Positions 15,122 through 16,525 of a DNA stretch of 16,525 nt are shown in pieces. The DNA lies in contig JAVVFH010000054.1 in the NCBI GenBank assembly GCA_032250585.1, forward strand, positions 1 to 16,525, written 5' to 3'. The notes under the pieces were generated by a model, which was not told where the DNA came from, searched no databases, and saw only the letters and a program-made list of their open reading frames with translations. The DNA comes from JAVVFH01 sp032250585 (GTDB lineage Bacteria > Pseudomonadota > Gammaproteobacteria > Xanthomonadales > SZUA-36). Positions within the stretch are counted from its first letter, which is position 1, and each line of letters begins with the position of its first letter. The translations under genes were made by a program, and so were the position numbers.

Positions 15122-15739
15122 TCAGAACGGCACGCTGCTGCCGATGCCCTCGCGCCTGGCCTGCGCCAGCACGTACTGCGCCGCATACAGATCCTGCGCG
15201 GTGATCCCCGGGGAATTATAGACAGTGACCTGCGCGTCATTGCGGCGGCCGGGCTTGTCCGGGCTTGTCGGCCGCCAGCACTTCACCGATCTCGCCATGG
15301 CGTCCACGTGTTCAGCCGCCAGCGCGCCGGCCCCGAGGATACCGCAGGTTTTCGCGTCCGGCCGCGCCAACACGCGGGTTGCGAGCCCGGAGGCGGCGGC
15401 CGTGCGGATGTTCGTTACTGTGCCGCCGTCGATGATGGCCTGCGGCTCACCGGTCTCATGGTCGAACAGCGCCACGATGCCGCGGATGACCGGCAGGTTA
15501 CGGCGCGCATTGCCGGGATGGTAGCCAACCAGCTTGGCACCGTAGCTGTTCATCAGCTTCGAAGCACCGGGCATGACGGCGAAAAAGCCACTGTCGTCCT
15601 GCAGGTAGAACAGGGTCCGGGGCGGAATCCGGATACTTTGGCTCGAGGCTGCGTGCATCGCCTGCTCCATAACATCGATGCACTCGGCGATCGGCAGCAG
15701 GCGCCGGGTTTCCTTTGCGTTGAGTATCAATAGAGACAT
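15122..15739 (-). pseudogene. Ornithine cyclodeaminase/mu-crystallin family gene with internal deletion
   Basis: Family members use NAD(P)H in cyclodeamination or ketimine/pyrroline-carboxylate reduction and are about 310-330 residues long. This frame gives only 205. The N-terminal part is normal: K69 in SYGAKLVGYHPG and R112 in TNIRTAAAS match the active-site Lys and Arg, and a Rossmann GILGAGALAAEH follows at 133-144. The C-terminal end VTVYNSPGITAQDLYAAQYV is also family-like. Between them about 110 residues, including the rest of the Rossmann domain and the region of the catalytic Asp, are absent. Residues 151-164 are read out of frame: the frame shifted by one base spells HGEIGEVLAADKPG, the expected family sequence. 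A 10-bp tandem duplication (15250-15269) then restores the frame. Start ATG 15739 has GGGAG 7 nt upstream. Almost certainly non-functional as an enzyme, unless the deletion is an assembly error. Confidence 0.8.
15244..15276. repeat. 10-bp tandem duplication flanked by 7-bp inverted repeats
   Basis: CGGGCTTGTC occurs twice in tandem (15250-15259 and 15260-15269). The pair is bracketed by GGCGGCC (15244-15250) and GGCCGCC (15270-15276), which could fold into a hairpin. This is the usual setting for replication slippage. With one copy removed the frame reads DKPGRRNDAQVTVY directly after GEIGEVLAA, so the duplication is an insertion relative to the ancestral gene. Confidence 0.8.
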
Positions 15740-15746
15740 TTGAGTG

Positions 15747-15751
15747 CTCCC
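15747..15751 (-). promoter_or_regulatory. Ribosome-binding site of the cyclodeaminase-like gene
   Basis: GGGAG on the - strand, 7 nt from the ATG at 15739, in the 13-nt gap that follows the oxidoreductase stop. It supports this start and translation from the same transcript as the oxidoreductase. Confidence 0.7.
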
Positions 15752-15752
15752 A

Positions 15753-16525
15753 TCAGCGACTTTGGCCGGCGCGGCCGATAAGCCGTAGGGGTGAAAGTCC
15801 CTCCGCGTGGTCGGCCAGTGCGGAAAAATCGCCTTGCAGCGGGTTGCCGGTCACCAGATAACGGGTCAGTTGCGCTATCGACGGCGCACTCTGGATGCCG
15901 TAGCCGCCCTGCCCCGCCAGCCAGAAAAAACCTTCCGCCCGCGGGTCGAAGCCGACCACGAACAACCGATCCGGCGCAAAGGTCCGCAGGCCGGCCCAGC
16001 TCCGATTGACGCGCCGGATATTCAGGCCCGTGGCTGTCTCGAAGCGGTCCACGCCTCGCGCCACATCCAGTTCTTCGGGCTGCGCATCCCCTGGCTCGAC
16101 CGGCGTCTCGTCGGCGGGTGAAACCAGGATGCGGCCGGCTTCCGGCTTGAAGTAGAATTCCTCTGCGACATCGACCATTTCCGGCCATTCGCCGACTGAC
16201 AGACCCGCCGGTGGGTCGATCGTGAACGCCGTGCGTCGCAGCGGCCGCAGGCCCAGCGCCGGCAGCCCGGCCAGGGCGGCCACCGCATCGGCCCAGGCAC
16301 CCGCCGCGTTGACCAGCAAGGCCGTCTCGAACGACTGGTCGCCCGCCGAGATTCGCCAACGCTGCCCGCGGCGTTCGATCGCCTGCACCGGGTGGGAGGT
16401 GAACAGCTCTCCGCCGCGGCGTCGGAACAGGCGCAGGTAAGCCTGCAGCAACGCGTCGACGTCGAGGTCGCCGCCCCTGCGTTCTCGCACGGCGCCATAC
16501 AGGTAACCCGGCGCGAACACCGGCA
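15753..16525 (-). CDS. FAD-dependent oxidoreductase, D-amino-acid oxidase (DAO) family, 5' end outside window
   Basis: C-terminal two thirds of a glycine/D-amino-acid oxidase-type flavoprotein. The reading frame runs off the right edge, so the N-terminal GxGxxG FAD site is not visible. About 256 residues remain. Family features are DVDALLQAYLRLFRRRGGEL, LLVNAAGAWADAVAALAGLP (the second FAD-contacting strand of DAO enzymes), RPLRRTAFTID, FYFKPEAGRILVSPADETP with the substrate-domain strands, SWAGLRTFAPDRLFVVGFD, and the C-terminal FAD segment FFWLAGQGGYGIQSAPSIAQL. It would oxidise a D-amino acid, N-methyl or secondary amine to the imine. It ends 13 nt before the cyclodeaminase-like gene, a pairing seen in amino-acid and imino-acid degradation operons. 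Exact substrate cannot be read from the visible part. Confidence 0.92.
   Translation of the reverse strand, partial: PVFAPGYLYGAVRERRGGDLDVDALLQAYLRLFRRRGGELFTSHPVQAIERRGQRWRISAGDQSFETALLVNAAGAWADAVAALAGLPALGLRPLRRTAFTIDPPAGLSVGEWPEMVDVAEEFYFKPEAGRILVSPADETPVEPGDAQPEELDVARGVDRFETATGLNIRRVNRSWAGLRTFAPDRLFVVGFDPRAEGFFWLAGQGGYGIQSAPSIAQLTRYLVTGNPLQGDFSALADHAEGLSPLRLIGRAGQSR

Noticed and set aside
13669..15204. 511-codon open frame on the + strand over the transporter gene
   Set aside because: Its translation is a hydrophilic, Gln/Arg/His-rich sequence typical of the reverse complement of a membrane protein. The - strand frame has clear membrane segments and a good ribosome-binding site.
1..16525. 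tRNA, rRNA, CRISPR, insertion sequences, phage or defence genes
   Set aside because: I looked for cloverleaf-like sequences, regularly spaced repeats, transposase motifs and terminal inverted repeats and found none that held up. All sizeable open frames with family motifs are metabolic or transport genes.

Overview
The window is a dense, high-GC (by eye a little over 60%) stretch of chromosome from a heterotrophic proteobacterium. Enzyme types and operon layouts point to Gammaproteobacteria, but I cannot place it more finely by eye. It holds catabolic and transport genes. I see no rRNA, tRNA, CRISPR, transposase, phage or plasmid genes, and no gene-free stretch longer than about 215 bases.

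Left block, + strand (2-5791): the 3' part of a heterotetrameric sarcosine oxidase operon. It contains soxA (cut by the left edge), soxG, purU and a sodium:neurotransmitter-symporter-family (NSS) transporter. Sarcosine oxidase demethylates sarcosine to glycine and loads the methyl carbon on tetrahydrofolate. PurU can release that carbon as formate and regenerate tetrahydrofolate. The transporter probably brings in an N-methylated or other small amino acid. soxB and soxD are expected just outside the left edge.

Middle block: a large DmdC-type acyl-CoA dehydrogenase on the - strand (5804-7582), preceded by a small unrecognised ORF that overlaps its start, diverges from a + strand operon (8008-11500). 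That operon encodes E1-alpha, E1-beta and E2 of a branched-chain 2-oxoacid dehydrogenase complex, with ATGA stop/start overlaps between all three genes. No E3 gene follows. The divergent spacer carries two inverted repeats that could be operators. The pairing suggests breakdown of branched-chain amino or fatty acids, with the dehydrogenase possibly acting on the acyl-CoA products.

Right block, - strand (11611-16525), read from the right edge leftwards: a FAD-dependent amine/D-amino-acid oxidoreductase (cut by the edge); an ornithine cyclodeaminase/mu-crystallin-type gene with a large internal deletion and a 10-bp tandem duplication; a nucleotide-translocase-like multi-pass transporter starting at TTG; an aldo/keto reductase with a twin-arginine (Tat) signal peptide; and a D-2-hydroxyacid dehydrogenase with its own signal peptide. 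Two consecutive, apparently exported members of families that normally use cytoplasmic NAD(P)H, and the doubly damaged cyclodeaminase, are the most unusual things here. I do not see a clearly new defence or mobile system.
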